From contig JAJEKV010000136.1 of the NCBI GenBank assembly GCA_021234155.1, positions 804,001 through 868,000 on the forward strand: DNA of 64,000 nt. Reading direction: 5' to 3'. Within the stretch, counting starts at the first letter, position 1. Every line of letters starts with the position of its first letter. This DNA is from Isoetes taiwanensis (lineage: Eukaryota > Streptophyta > Lycopodiopsida > Isoetales > Isoetaceae). Positions 1 through 14,190 of the stretch are shown here, one piece after another. The notes beneath the pieces were generated by a model. The model worked only from the letters and a program-made list of their open reading frames with translations. It was not told where the DNA came from and searched no databases. A program made the translations under genes and the position numbers.

Positions 1-1731
1 TATTGCCATCAAATCTTCCATGGATAGTCAAAAATCTCCACGAGGAGGGATAGGGCATCCAACGTCCTGAAAAATTTGTACATTTTGCCACCCTACAAGA
101 ACTTACGATGCTAAGGAGGGTAATCTAATAATAGCTTAGCATTACGAAGATTCTCGACCTCGGCAATGAGAACAAAAAGTATCATCGGCATATTGGTTAC
201 ATACCTCTGCCAGAACCATCGTCCATTAGGAGGCCTTGAATAATGCCAACTTAGGTATAGGAGAAGAGCTGGGATAATGCTTGCCACAATTGTGAAAAAC
301 AAGGGGTGCTAAAGAGACCTTGCTTACTGAATTACTCTACCCACTACAAAAATATCAGTGGTTCGCCACAGGAAAAGAGACGATGGTCGGCCCGTGTATG
401 GAGCTTCATGATATTTCCTTGTGAATGACTCCCCAAACCAAGTGGAAGACACTTCTCAAAGCTTCAATCAACACTATGTGGCTTTAGCAAAATCAAGCTT
501 AAGATACCTTGCTCTATAATATAGCGGGGCCCAGCCATGACTTCCTTCGCCCAGCCAGCAGCCTCGTTGTTGAGAATACAGCAACCCGAGGAGAAAGCAG
601 TTGTGTTGACGAGGATAGCATCAGCCAAGATATCTCGGACTCTACCAATGTCTTAGCAAAGATCTTGCTGAGAGAAAGCAATACAATAATTCCTTGGTGA
701 GAAATAGTCTCTTGGGTTCCTTGCTCTTTGGGTGAGAGAGATACAACTTTGTATTCAAAATCTTATCGAGCTCCTAAATCTGAAACTCATAAAGGCATGT
801 ATATATCATCCTCCAACTTGGTCAGCCTTCTGAAAGAAAAATTTCAATGGAGAGAAGCCATCAAGACCAGGGGCATTTGTCCACTTTTCAAGAACCCGCA
901 GTACTTTTAAGTCACCCTCCTTTCATGATATTAGACTTCGAGAAGCAACCTCTTGCTCTTCACTTTAAGCAATCACGGCGCACCTTAGTCCAACCACGCA
1001 TTGATTGCATGTCCTTAAGAAAGGGCAGTAGCCGTACAAAGAATGAAGAAAAGTGATGATGATGAAGATCTTGCTTAAGATTCACCCGTTCGGAGATGGG
1101 CGCCATCGGTAACAACAAAGAATGTATAGAAGTGGCGAGTTCCTTCAGCTACTTCGGCGCAAAAGGCAAAGTACATCTATCCTCGGAGTCCTTGAACCCA
1201 CTTTGCAACCTGCCCCTTCACTTTTGGCTTGATGCTTTTCGATTTCTATAGCCTTGATGCGAGATAATAACTCCCTTTTCTCGACTCCACTAGTATGGCC
1301 ACATGTGGTACTTCTAATTCCTGGTACAATGCGGTCCAATAGTCCTCTGGCTGACCAGCTCACGGCTCTCCATATTATTCTTTTGCAGTGACTGCTATGA
1401 GACAGCGGCTGCCTTAACCCCGGACATGCCCCTACTAGGTGAGAAGGCCGAGAGACTAGGCTTGGAGCTACGACCAAGTTTGAACTCATCATCCTCCAAA
1501 TACTTGCGAGAATTAAGCTTAAAGTAGGTCTGGTAGGTCGGAGTGACAATTAATACATCATTAGTTAGAAGTTGTGGATTATGATGGTCCGGACAGACTA
1601 TCGAGAAGATTTGGTGACAATCAGCTAGTCGGCGGTACCCACGGTATTAAAGTATCCTCTATCATGTCTTGCATAAGCTCTGCCGATTCTGTCCGGCCAT
1701 TACCACGTAAATGGTGATCACCATCAATCCT
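1..1731. other. no gene recognised
   Basis: Only short frames with no recognisable domain. The part from about 1145 to 1731 may be the decayed continuation of the LINE relic to its right. Confidence 0.4.
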
Positions 1732-2298
1732 CTATAAAGTGACCATCATGTAAAAGGTGTAGCCCTTGTTCGCTCGAATCCTTGCCACTTGAGCCGCGAC
1801 CACTTCTATCTCTTTCAACTCGACCATATTGAAGTAGCCAGGCAACCATGCAACATTACATAGCTGAAACTTTACTCCTCGAGTTTCCCAAAGCACCACG
1901 CTACTTGGTCTATTATGAGCATATACATTTATCAAACTGACCCACTCTTGGCCCTTATCTTTCCATTTGATTATTATCCTTTGCCCAGAACCTATACATT
2001 TGAGTAAAGTATCCACAGATGACTTCCATGCGATACAGCACACCAGCCTTAGATGCATCAATGAGACACCAAGACATTATAGTCGAGTCAAATACATTAG
2101 CCACTTTATGTGCATCACGCAGCAGCGGCATTTATGCTCTTGGAGGCAACAAAAGGTCGTAAAACTTAGGCGAGGTGAAGACAACACAACTTCTTTACTT
2201 GGGAAGAAGCCCTCCTCACATTCCAAGACAACAGGTTCATGTGGCCAAAATATTATGTTCCACCTCCATACCAATAGAGCGGCCTCAACCATGTCCAT
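1732..2298 (-). pseudogene. LINE endonuclease relic
   Basis: Minus-strand frames keep the signature of the apurinic/apyrimidinic-type endonuclease of plant LINEs: an NVYAHN motif (family form NVYAPN) with tryptophan and leucine around it, then PGYFNMVE, which matches the family GDFNMVE with the catalytic-loop Asp lost. The preceding frame (2077-2298) has the tryptophan-rich stretch expected earlier in the domain. Weaker similarity continues toward 1145 with many stops and frameshifts. The reverse transcriptase is not recognisable downstream. This is an old, non-functional fragment. Motif recognition is by eye; a translated search against LINE proteins would settle it. Confidence 0.55.
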
Positions 2299-2342
2299 CT
2301 ACTTGGTTCTAAAGGAGAGTCAACCCACCTCGTCACAGAAAT

Positions 2343-2502
2343 TTGGCAAGGGGAACCTCCTCTCTGTTCCACCCTTCCATTGTTTTTGTTAGGCACTTGG
2401 TGAGGGAGAGCCTCCTCTCTGCTCTACCCCCCATTATTTTTGTTGGGTAAGCCCCAGCGAGGGAGAGCCTCCTCTCACTGCTCCCACCCTTCCATGCAAA
2501 TT
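2343..2502. repeat. three-unit tandem repeat
   Basis: Three successive degenerate units of about 50-56 bp share the core GAGAGCCTCCTCTC (first unit GGGGAACCTCCTCTC), followed by a C-rich stretch and, in the first two, a T-rich stretch with TTTTTGTT. No coding role is visible. Confidence 0.7.
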
Positions 2503-4370
2503 ATCGAGAATCGCTCATGACATGAGACACATGATGACTAGCCTTATTAAATGAAGCTCTTTTCCAGTGCGTTGTGTCCATCCTCTTGGGCATTCTCATG
2601 ATGCTCTTGAACATTTTTCATGCCGCTCTTGCAATTCACGGATCATACGTAACTTAGCCTAGTATCCTCTTCAAAGCGGGAATATGCACAATCATACGTG
2701 GGATGAGTGGTTTTAGCGGATGGAGTAGCAACAGGTGGCGGTAGCATTGGCGGAAGCCTTGAGGAGGGGTAAAGGGGACACACAGCAATTAGGCGGCATA
2801 GAGGAAGAGGACCACAAGGGACCATTGCATGGAGAAGTTGGGCGGAGAAAAACGTTTTTTCTCGAAGAAGAGGTTCCCTTGTCTCATTCTACAAAAGAAC
2901 ATGGCATCGAGAGGAATGCCAAGAAGGTTTATACCTTATCTCCATGCAGTGTAAGTATAAAGATGAAACCATAAAGATTTAGAGCTTGCACAAAGAAGAT
3001 ATGAAGTAGAGATTGGCAGGATTTTACGATAAGCTTTGACATTTACAGAGTCTGTTTAATGGTCCAAGCAGAAACAAAAAGGGTCTACAAGACCACATTT
3101 CTATGGACACACTGGCTAAGTTTCAAACTAAAGGTGGTGGAGTTAATTCTCTTTTTTGACAAAAGGACCAAGATGGAATCTTGAGCAAAAACATCGATGC
3201 AAATCAAGTATGAGGCAAAATTTTTGCAAACAAGAAGAGCGAATTGCGTCTGCAAACATTGCATATAGCTTTATCAAAATTATTGTTCTTTGATATTTTC
3301 TATGAAAGTTGAAACTATTTCATTGGCAATTGATGTTCTTGAAGCATAAAATCTATCATAGTCATTGTCCATTTCCTTCCACGAGATCGTGCATTTCCAC
3401 ATAATTGTCATGGTGTTATAAGCTTCTACCGGCCAAGATTGAGTGTTTGTCATTCGATCCTGTTGATTTAATTTGCAAATCACAGCAGTACTGATGAATA
3501 CCCAATGTAATTCCATTAGGAAAATCCATTTTAGAATTAGTGTCGAGGAATGTCATATTATTTATGCGATTGTTACCTTATTGGGCTTCTATCAGGTTCA
3601 AATTCATTTTTCCACGTTTGCGATACAAGTCCCAATAATTTTCGTTTATTGCCTATACCTACACTGCCAAGAAGCTTCACATAGTTTACAACAGCTTTAA
3701 AGTACTACAGGACTATATACTTTTGTGTAGAGAGCGAGGCTTGAAATTGTATATATAAAGCGACTCTTGGAGGTCCGGACCACAAGTGTTTAGATCAGGG
3801 TGTTGATCAAGGTGCAAATCTTGGATCAGCGAAGCATCCAATTCTCCCAGCGAGGAATGTCGAGCGTTAGCTCGCTCTGCTTCCCACATACAGCCCTTCC
3901 AAGCAAAGTGATTTCCCTACCTTTGCCCGGAGTCTTCTCGAGGTTATGGTGTTATATAGGTTCTTAGGTAGTCCGGTTGAAGAAGCGTAAATAAGACCTT
4001 GAATTTTTGAAACCAATTTTGTAGAAAGCCCGAGCCTTACGAAGATGCACACTATGATTCCGGCTGCGATTACACTTCTTCACGAGCTTTCTTGGGGTGA
4101 TTCTTGAGGTGGATTCTTTCGGGGTGGATTCTTCAGGATGCGGCATTTGATTGAGAAGATGAGGTGGGCGAATCGTGGGGAACCGGCGAAGAAGACCAAG
4201 ACTGGAAGAAGAAGAGATTTTTGAATTTCAAAATTGGCTAGAGAGTAAGTCGTATGCTTTTCATTTTTGCTTTCTTTCACATGGAGCTTTCTAACTTTCT
4301 GAATTTTTCTTACGGATGAGGCCTAAAGATCTGAAGACCTTTTTTTTTTTTGTTTATAACTGCTTTCTTT
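2503..4370. other. no gene recognised
   Basis: No frame here shows a recognisable domain, and no tRNA-like or rRNA-like sequence was seen. A T-tract lies near 4340-4350. Confidence 0.4.
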
Positions 4371-4374
4371 TGAT

Positions 4375-4880
4375 CAAGTTCGCCTTTTGGCCCTTTGTAA
4401 TTTAGGCCTTAGTGCCTTTCATTGTAATGGCTTTATCACAGAGCCCATACATGAAAGCGAGTCTTAGTGCCTTTGATTGTAATGCATTTGTCACCGTCAT
4501 ACATGTCTGAGGCCTTGAGTGCCTACTTTAACTAGATGATGGCCTTGTGCCTTTACCGTAAATTTATGGTTTTGTTACATGTTTTAATCAATTGGTTTTG
4601 TTATATACTTTTGTAATACCTTTGTACACCTTGTGCCTTCGGTTTAATCCGGGCCTTGTGCCTTTTATTTTAATCAGGGCTTTTAGTGCCTTTTAATTAT
4701 GTGACCTTGTGCCGACTCTAATCCCAGGCCTTGTACCTTACGTAATCCAGGCCTTGAGTGCCTTTTAATATGGATGATGGCCTTGTGCCTTTACACGTAA
4801 ATTGTGGTTTGTTATACCTTGTGTCTTGTGTAAACTTATTGCCTTGTGTCTTTTCTGGTCTGTTGTACTTACATGTTTAC
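4375..4880. repeat. degenerate GGCCTTGTGCCTTT repeat tract
   Basis: Variants of GGCCTT(A)GTGCCTTT recur about a dozen times with irregular spacing (for example near 4405, 4465, 4510, 4540, 4650, 4685, 4750, 4780), mixed with AT-rich spacers. Such a tract is typical of LTRs or other non-coding parts of plant retrotransposons, but no element boundary could be placed. Confidence 0.6.
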
Positions 4881-5141
4881 CTTGTATGAAACAACAACAA
4901 TTGAAATTGATTGAAATTTGGAATTCATTCAATATTCGAGTACAAAGTGCATATTTGAAGCATCAAAAATGAGAGGAATGCCGTCTGAAACTTCTTTATA
5001 TTCATAAAAGTATAATCTACAGGTACCCTTTACACAATTGCTCTTTCCACTATTCCAACAACGTAGGGAAGCCTCTCTAGAATATCTTGTTCTTCTTTGG
5101 CATGAGTGTAAACCACTCCCACTTAACAAGCGTGTTTTGTG

Positions 5142-5349
5142 AACCAACGACTTTGTTCTTTTGCAACTTGAGTGGCATAAACAATTGCTTTATTTAGTCT
5201 ACAAAACTTGTAGTTGGTTTACAATTCACCAACTTCTCATAGTGTTTTGCTTGAACCAACGACTTTGTTCTTTGCAACTTAATTAGCATGAAAACAATTG
5301 CTATTTAAATCTACAAAACTTGTAGTTGGATTTACAATTCACCAACCTC
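5142..5349. repeat. tandem duplication, about 95-bp unit
   Basis: Two units, about 5142-5236 and 5254-5349, share CCAACGACTTTGTTCTTT at the start and ACAAAACTTGTAGTTGG near the end, with scattered substitutions and small indels. The sequence after them gives an 84-codon minus-strand frame (5332-5586) with no recognisable domain. Confidence 0.75.
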
Positions 5350-8300
5350 ATAGTATGTCCATATATCATCCCCTTTACAAACACGCCCTTGCATATCTAC
5401 AAAGTCGCTTTGGTGCATAGGATAAGGAGTAGGAATTTCACATTCTGGGTGTGTTATTTGGAATACCTTGCTGAGACACATCACTATAGATGCCCATGCT
5501 ACATAAGTCGGCTGACGCCAATATAGCCACTTCTTCTCGTCATCATGTACTTCTTCTTCAATAATAGCTTTGATGGGTTGTACCACAACTAGTTCAAACT
5601 TCTTATTATATGATGCATTGGGGCAAGGTTCCCCAATTCAAATCTAAACAATGCATGCGAAAGCAAAGAGGTTTCTGACACCTTAAATGTGTCATGTGAT
5701 TTGAACACCCACGAAACCAACGAAGGTCTAGATCTTCAATAGGGCGTGCTTACAGTTTTTACGTCACTTGCTATTTCAACCTCCCAAAAAGTTCTACTTC
5801 TGATTGAATCTTCTTTTTATATATTTGTGGAGTCTTCTTTGTTGACATGTCACACTTTAGCCATTCCACCACCTCGTGTGCATTGGTCATCTTCTTTGCC
5901 CTTCAAACATGTTGCTCTCAAAGCCCTCTTTATTATTGCTCTGCACCATCATATTCTCCCTTCCCATGGCGGAGGCACCCAAAGTTCCACATCATGTCTA
6001 AACTGTTAAAGATTTGAATCTAGCATCAAAGTAAAATGATTTTTTACCTTTGAATTGTGGTACACCATCGAGAAGACATAATGCTTCTTCAATTCTATAT
6101 ATTCTATTCTTCAAAAGTGATTTCCTTCTCTTGCATCCAATGATTGTGTAAGAAGCAATGCTACTGATAAAGAATCATGTTTTACGTCGCCAGATATATA
6201 TAAAAATGTTCTTCCTTCCAGTCATTTTACGTGTGTCTCGGATCCCGCTCTATATGTGAGTTGCATAAGAATGATGATACTGCTCATTATGCCAATGTAC
6301 TTGGACTCGACTTCATTACACTCCTTGAAAGAGTAATTCTCTTGCCAAAGTCAACCAACGATACCATAGTATCATCAACAAACTGTTCATTAGTTGTCTA
6401 AACATGGCTTCTTGCCATTTATACACAGAGTGTGTGTCTGACTCCTTTGCTTTAGATCTGATTTCCATCAAAACATTGGGTGAAGTACAATAGTATTGAT
6501 GCTCAATTCTTTTTTGGGTTTTGCCATTTTTATCTTACCAATTTCAGTATAGTCTATGTAATGTTCTCCCAAGTGATTTTTGAGGTACTATCCTTTGTTT
6601 CTTCTTTTGGACACCTTTCCATTTTTGTCCACACCACATTTCTTTGCGGAGTTCACGACAAGCTGCTTCGTGTACCCTCCTCTTATGTAGGGCTTTGGAG
6701 CCAAACCATGCTTCTCCACATGTCAACATTAGGTACATATGACATGTCTTCTTTGCATTGCACCCTACTTGGCTTGCCAGGTGTGGTCACATGTCTGCAC
6801 TCCACGGTGCAATCTGCCAAGTACACCATGGACTTTTTTTCTCATGTTTCTTCACCTTCCCTCGGCATTGACATCCTCTCATGATAGGGCGCATAGCTTG
6901 ATTATTGAATTGGATAGCTTTACAACAAGTAAGGCTTTAATTTCTCGACTCTGCAGCAATTTGAACATACGGATTGTCTTGCTTGAAACTAGTGAAGATA
7001 ATATACCTTCGAGAATAAGAATGAAACTGCTTAGTAAGTGCTAATGCTAATGCCACTAGAAAACAAGCTGCTAATGAATAGCAACTTGAGCTAATTCACG
7101 GTTTCATTAGCATTACAACATAACCCTTAGCAAACCAAACCACTAACCCGGTGCTAGGACGATGGAATGAAAGCATTGCCCTACAATACGTGGTAGGTGG
7201 TGCTTCACTAACTAAGTTAAGTTTTAGTGCTAACATTGACAAAAGGTACTAACGGTGGAACAACATTAGCAGAAATTAGTAATGACCAGCAGCATCATTT
7301 ACAAAATCACTAGCAGTGGCACTAACATCGCTGGTGCTAAGCGTGGCACCAACATTATAAAGGTGAAACCTCAAAAATGATCCATTATCAACCATCAATG
7401 GCACTAAAACTTGCTACCACAAGAAGAGCGTGCGATTAATTCCATTAGTAGATCACATTAGAATCAATACTTCAAACTTATAAAATATTAGTATTAGTAA
7501 GCGTGAAAAAGACTTAGTAAAAAACTGATCTCGGATAGTACACAGCTCATAAGGTAATGTATTTGGATACTTAGGATGTTTTTCCTCTACCGAATCGGCG
7601 TCCTTGAAGTTAGAAGCGAGGAAACTACGGTGTAGTTTGTCCAATAATCCACAACTTTTCAATCACTTCTTGGCTCGAGGGAATCCTTTCTCTTCTTTCT
7701 TCCCCAAGAGCCTACAATGCGTTTTTACTAATTGCAACACAGTTGCTTCTGGCTGGAACAATTCAACTTGGATGAATTCCTAAAGAGCCTTGGCTGACTA
7801 ATCTTTTGCTACCATGCGGCTCTTCCAAGTGCTGACTAATGCTGCTCTTTCTACTATAATTTGTCATTGGACTCCACTCCTTTCACATCTTTGTGGTTTC
7901 TTCTTGGATGCTACCGAAAATTTCACTTTGTGAACAATCTTTTCATGTATCGAACCTGCAACTGTATAGCACATTTGTTCTCCACTAGATGCCATACTTC
8001 TTTCTTACAGTGCAGCAGACAGCCGGACTGTCAAATCCAAAAAATATTTTGTGATTATGGGCCAATCTAATTTTCATTTGACGTTGTTGCCTCTCATCTT
8101 GCTTGCTCTTTGCCATTGCTTCTGCAAACGCCATTTCCGCCTCCTGTCTTCGTCATTAGTCATTGGATCACAAGAAGCCTGAACAAAAAATGGATGGAAA
8201 GAAAGAAACGAGATCTCTCTCCCCCTCAAGAAAGGGGGAATCAACCACCCGCCGATATTCTCATTAATTTTGAATTTCCCTCTTCCCATAATACTAAAAA

Positions 8301-8920
8301 ATAGTGCTAATTTGGGTGGACAAAAGGATGCTAATTTGGGCGAAAACAAAACAATATTAGGGATGCGAAGACCCTGGAGTTCTATTCTTTTAGTCTTATT
8401 AGTTCGTGTTGTTTCATTTTTTCCTTACTCATGATCTATTGCTCCCTTTTTGGCCTTTGGTTTACCTTTTCTATTAGTCATTGTTGGTCTCGCTTTCATG
8501 CAGTTCGTTGGTTGACTATCGTTTATTCCTTATGGTTCCTATATTTTGAGTTTGATAGGTTCATCTTTTTAGAACTCCAATTTGCTTGATTTCTCATGAG
8601 AGCTATAATTTATAGTAGACATGCACCAAGTTATGCGCATTAGGCATGATGTCTGGCGTGGGGTTATACATGCGCATTGTTTATAGGATGACAAATGTAT
8701 TATATCAAACATGTTATGATGTTTGATGGATAATTGTGACCTTATTGTGTTTCATGTTGCATCAGTATCTGTTATACGAGTGTGACGTACTTGGTTCATA
8801 TGCATTGATGTTACACTTTAGGAACATTGTAAGCGTGTGACTGCTGGCTGGACAACACTCTATGCAATGTAAAACAATTAATTTCAAGCAGAAATTCATG
8901 ATTAGTCACGGAAAGCCCAC
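5350..8920. other. no gene recognised
   Basis: AT-rich sequence with only short frames. From about 7030 to 7330 the words GCTAATG, CACTAAC and CATTAGC recur, suggesting a decayed low-complexity or repeat-derived stretch. No transposon ends or RNA genes were identified. Confidence 0.4.
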
Positions 8921-8929
8921 TTGTTTCAG

Positions 8930-9895
8930 CTTTAGTAGAACCTGTTTTAGTGTATGGTTCTGAAGTATGGGTGGAAAAGTCCTTTCTCACTTATAGTCCA
9001 AGAGTCAAAACTACAATGCTCTATGCTATTCTTTTACAAGAGATAGGTTTTTGGCCTCTTCAATATTCTGCCATGAAGTGCCATCTCCACTATATCAGCA
9101 AGGTGCGTCAAATGGAGGATGATAGATACCCTCTTCTCGCGCTTGCCATGGTTGGATCTCCCCAACGTTTGAAACGATGTTGGAAAGCGAATTGTAATGC
9201 ATGGTTTGTCCGCTGGTCAGTGCAATCGGAACACTGCATGGTGCTTGTTAGTTCTGATCTTGAGCTTTTTCAACAATATCTCGATGGTTGTTTTTCTCTG
9301 AAGATGTGGGATGCAGTTACCTTAGCCCAAGTTAAAACTACTCATTATCATGCACATATAAATTTCACTTTGGCACCAGGACCATAAGCTTATTTGCTTG
9401 CTTCCTTGTCCAGAAAAAGCTTGTAGCTATTGCATTAGTTTCTCACAGACTCCCACAAGCTATAGATTGAGACAGATAGATGGGAGCGACCGCAATTGCC
9501 ACGAGAAGCGAGATTGTGTGCATGTTGCCAGTTACAGGTTATTGAAGATGAAAGCCATACTCTGCTAAGATATCCTACTTTTGAGATAGTCTGGAATCCT
9601 TATTTGACTTTAACATTCCATTCCACGCTTCCACAATTTCTCAGAGCCCCATCTATGCATGACTTGGCATTATACGTACTTGAGGTTCTAGATGAGCGTC
9701 TTCGATTATTGACCCTCAATAGTCATCATTGCCTACTTTGTCTAGTATCATCATTAGTGCAAAGGATTTTCCCTTGAAAACGTTTCGAGGCAGGAGTTTT
9801 TTAATCCTAGTAGTAATGGTTGTACTATGCCATTGTATGGGTCCCGTGGCCTCTTGGTCTTCGTGGACATTAAAAAATCTATTCTATTCTTATAC
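8930..9895 (+). pseudogene. LINE 3' end relic (RT C-terminus, zinc knuckle, tail)
   Basis: The frame starting near 8950 reads VYGSEVW, equivalent to VLYGSPIW after the reverse transcriptase of the better-preserved LINE at 56-58.8 kb. The frame at 9496 has CACC...EDESHTLLRYP, equivalent to the C-terminal zinc-binding motif CKLC...EDEDHVFTGCP of that LINE, with the last Cys changed. It is followed by a non-coding tail ending in GTGGACATTAAAAAATC and then TATTCTATTC. The same tail is found reversed at 51.4 kb. The copy is 5'-truncated and frameshifted. Confidence 0.65.
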
Positions 9896-11555
9896 ATTCA
9901 GATAGAACCATGGACTTTAACCATACAATTCAACACTATGACAACATTGGCATATGGTTAAGAAAAGGTGCTTCTTGCAAGAAACCATACTTTATTCAAA
10001 TAGGTCTACCTTTATCTCCTATGTGGGTATAGAAGTTTAGCTTTCAATTATTAGCTACATATTGTGACAAATACATTTGGGTTACGGTTAGAGAGGAGCA
10101 CCTTATATAAAAACCCAAAATGCTGTATTAAAAGTAGAACTTCTAATCCCCTATTTTGACACAGGATTCGATTCATAACAAACAATGGACATTACGAACT
10201 CGACTATGAAGGTTTTTAGTTGCCCCCAAAAGTTAACCCGCAATTATAACTAGCATAAAAATCAGTATGAGTGTGGTTTCCCATACAACAATTTATAATA
10301 TCAAGACAAACCATGTGTTCTTCAAACCGTTACTAGTCCATATCATGTTATTTGAACTAATTCTATATCTTATAGTCGTCTCTTCAAAGCATCATTCGTT
10401 TGAAGATGGTTTTTAAGCATACATAAGTTTTGTAAAGTCGTTGCTAGTTCATCTCATATTTAGTCATACTAATTCTATATCTTATAATAGTTCTTTAAAA
10501 TTATCACTAGTTTTAAAAATCACGATACAAATCATTCATTCTTTCTTTCTTTATTATTATTATAATGTAGGATGCCTTTCCATGCTAGTATCACTCCATT
10601 TTTTTTTCTTAGAGAAAGATTATAACAAATATTATAACAAATATTATAACAAATAATGATCCCTCGTGGATCAAAATAAAAATTAAGTACAAAGATCTCA
10701 CATGAATCAGATGCCATAACTGAAGCTTTCGTACTTATAAGTCTCTATCAACCTCTTCTTCTACCTAGCTTGTACTACAGGATCCAAATCAACATCTTCC
10801 AAACTAGGGAGAGTACTACAGGAGTCAAGTACCTATTTTCCAAAAGCTGCAGATGTATCTTGAATGCTCAAAATCCTCTTGCAAGAATAGAGATGATGAG
10901 AAGAAAAACAGGAGTAACATGAGAAATCTGCCACATTCCTCAAAAAAGCTACCACTGCCCCTAAATTTTGATCAAAACTGCAAATTAGTCAGCCAGAATA
11001 TGAAACCAAAGGAGATGCTGCATTCTGCATATAGCTTCTAGTGCAATTTTTATGCTACCAAGTTTTTGTACTTAGCAAACCATATGTTTGTTTCCCCCCC
11101 CTCGGAAGGATAAAACTTTGTTCATAATCACTTATAATACAACAAGCACAACTTAGAAGAACACCCGTCCAGACACCAGTTGGGCGCTAACTTCCATGTC
11201 ATATGTAAGGTTGCTAACTAATGGCTAAAGGTGCGCAAAGGCAAGTTAGTTGACCCATGTACCTTATACAAGATCTGCCTCACGAGCGATGTTTGAACAC
11301 ATCCGACTCATTTTTTGATAATGATACAACTTATATTTGAGATGGACCAGAAGGTAGGAGGGGTATTGCTTAGCATTGTGGAATACCATTAGACGCCTTC
11401 TCTTCTAGACAAGACATAGTAATCAGGCCTTAAAAAGGGGGAAATCAAGCTTCTTGGTGCTGACCGCCTAAGTGACTACACCCAATTCCTCAGCTTTGCC
11501 TCCTAGCTAGCATAGGCCTTGCATTATATGTAGAAAAAAATTTCAATTACTGTTT
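9896..11555. other. no gene recognised
   Basis: AT-rich sequence. A short ATTATAACAA triplication lies at about 10620-10655 and a C-run near 11094-11101. No gene or RNA was recognised. Confidence 0.4.
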
Positions 11556-11757
11556 GTCAACAATACAAGTCAGCGTATCTTGTGTTTATAAGTTCGTATG
11601 ACCTCTGGGATCACATGCAACAATGTTAATCAACAACACCGTTAGCATATCTCATGTTTATAAGTTCATCTCGCACGCATCAATGTTAGTCAACAATACA
11701 AAGTAGCACATCCCATGTTTATAAGTTCGGCTGACCTCCGCGATCACATGCAATTCC
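11556..11757. repeat. three-unit tandem repeat, about 60-75 bp
   Basis: Three degenerate units contain a GTTAGTCAACAATACAA-like start and TGTTTATAAGTTCG (TGTTTATAAGTTC in the middle unit). The first and third share TGACCTC..GATCACATGCAA, while the middle unit has lost part of this. Confidence 0.7.
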
Positions 11758-12485
11758 TCACTTGCCTTACATAAGTAAAATAAAATTTGGCAAACATTTA
11801 ACAAGTGAATTCCTATTATGCTGATTCTATTACCAATTATATAAAATGAGGGTTCTTATTGTTGAATAAGATGAGAAAGGATGTAATTGCAATATAAATA
11901 AGGTAGAATATAAAGTAGGTTTGGCATGAGAAATGTCATATGGCCAATAACTCTCTTTCACAAACGTTCTTTATAGTCAAAGAATCCTAGAACATGAGGG
12001 AATTTTGGGGAGGTTTTTTTGGACTTCTTTTTTTTTTTGCGTACATGCCTTTGTCCACGTTTCGTCTCAAAGTGTCCATCTAACAGTTCACACCAGTGCC
12101 AAGATTTCCAGCATCCGGTGCCAGCAACCGTGCATGAGCTCACATGCGAGTGCCCTTGTGTGAGCTCTCCCTCATTAACCTAATACCCTACCCTGAACCC
12201 TCGTGATTTGCCGCCAAACTTCTACTCCTTTTTCTCACAGAAATGCTGGATTTCTTGAAGGAGCATCAATGGAAAAATTCATCACGTGCCATAATCTTAC
12301 CTATGCTCATATGAAGGGATTCGAATTCAAATTGTATGGGAAGAAATTTGAATTCAAATTATGGGAGGGAATTTCTTGTCTACATTGCCTTCTCTCTATC
12401 CTCCTCTCTGTTCTATCCTGCAATATTGCAGTATTGAAACTCTCCCAAAGCTTTCAAATACTCATCTTTGCTTGAGATTGAAGCC

Positions 12486-14190
12486 ATGGTCACCACAAGA
12501 TTAGGAGTATCTTTGAGCATTGGCAATCCAACCACAAGTAAGGTGCACCCAGCTAGTAATAGAGTAAGAGCTCCTACCTCTATGAGAAAATTCAAGAGAA
12601 CAAAGAGGAGCAATGCATCTACAACAACTCAGTGTCAAAGAGGAACATGGAGCGAAGATCAAATGATGGAGGTGTTGGACATGATAGGTGAGAATCTAAT
12701 TTCAATTCGTGAAGCAAGTAGGAGATATGGTATTGCTGCATCTACCATTAGAGATTGGCATTATGGCAGGGCTTCTTATAAACAACAAAGGCATCCAAAA
12801 TTACTAACAAAACATGAGGAAGAAGAGCTTGTTGAATGGGCTTTGAAGAGGGCTGACACTGGAATGGAGTGACATTAGATGTCACGAGGCAGAAAGCTGG
12901 AGAATTTTGCAGATCTAGGGCCACAAATTGCAAGGATGGACTACCGGGATATAAATGGTGGCGCTTGTTTAAGGGCAGGCATCCTGAGGTGGCATTAAGG
13001 AGTTGTGAGACATTGGACATATCTCGTGCAAAAGCTCTTAACTCCGTGAATTTGTCAAACTTCTATGCTGGTTTGGGAGCAGTCTATGAGTAGTACCAAT
13101 TCCCACCAAGTAGGATATAGAATGCAGATGAGACCGGCATTCAAGCTGGAAAAGTAAGTGGAATGAAGATTATTGCAAGGAAGGGACAACATAATGTGCA
13201 TGAAATTGTCATGAAGAATCGAGAATGGGTGACCATACTTGCTTGTGTAAATGCAGAGGGTATAGGCTACCAAACCTTTACATTTTCAAGTCCAGTAGAT
13301 TATATATCAGGGTGTGAAGAAGGTGCAATACAAGCAGTGTAACCACAAGCTTGGATGACAACAGAATGTTTCTTATCATGGCTCCAACATTTTAGAGCAA
13401 GAGTGCCTGATGAAGTTAGCCCTGATTGCTCTCACCTTCTTATCATTGATGGACATGGAAGCCATGTAGAATGTGATGTTATCTTAACTGCGAGAGATAT
13501 GGGAATCCATCTTGTTATATTGCCTGCCCATACATCACATAAATTGCAGCCTTTGGACGTGGCCTGCTTTGGTCCATTCAAACAAGCATTCAAGAAAGCC
13601 CGAGCAAAGTATATGGAGGTCAAAGGAAATGTGGAGCCTAAGAAGGAAGACATTGCATCATTGATATGTGATGCAATTCAAGTGTCTTTGATTCCAAGTA
13701 ATATTATTTCTGGATTTAGAGCTACAGGCATATGGCCTTTCAAACCCATGCCAGTGAAGCCTCATGAACTTCCTGATGGGATTGCAGCTAGTCCACATGT
13801 TCCAAACAATGAGCAAGAGAATGATGATAATCCAGAGAATGATGGAGGTCTACAAGATGGAGGTCTATAAGATGTCAATATGTCCATGCATGAACATGAA
13901 TATGAGGAATGGGACAATGATTATCATGAAGAAGGCTGTGAGGTTGCAGGTGTATCTCTTTAGAATTTGCTTATGTTGCCCCCTTAGTCTCATTTCTTTT
14001 GTTAATCGGTAGTATTTCTGTTAGCATATTTCAGTTCATTTATTGTGGTTGCACACTAATGCTTTGTAGTGTTTTGGATAGGTGTTGGGTTTGTAGAAGA
14101 TTCCTTAATTGTTGAAGATGAAGCTCAAATATCGTTACATGATGTGGCTCCCATCCAAAATGTATTTACTGCAAGAATAGACCAGCCTCT
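12486..14190 (+). pseudogene. pogo/Tigger-like transposase, 5' part
   Basis: Chosen start is the ATG at 12486. In order: a psq-type helix-turn-helix (GTWSEDQMMEVLDMI... IAASTIRDW, about 12640-12770), a CENP-B-type DNA-binding region, and a DDE_1 superfamily catalytic domain. NADETGI carries the first Asp (about 13118), LLIIDGHGSHV the second (about 13445), and the third acidic residue is probably in QPLDVACFGPF. A frameshift near 12868 and stops near 13091, 13110 and 13340 break the frame. A GT-AG interval at about 13949-14082 looks like an intron. The frame runs up to the LTR at 14191 and resumes in frame after the retrotransposon at 24,790. No terminal inverted repeats were found for this element. 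Confidence 0.8.
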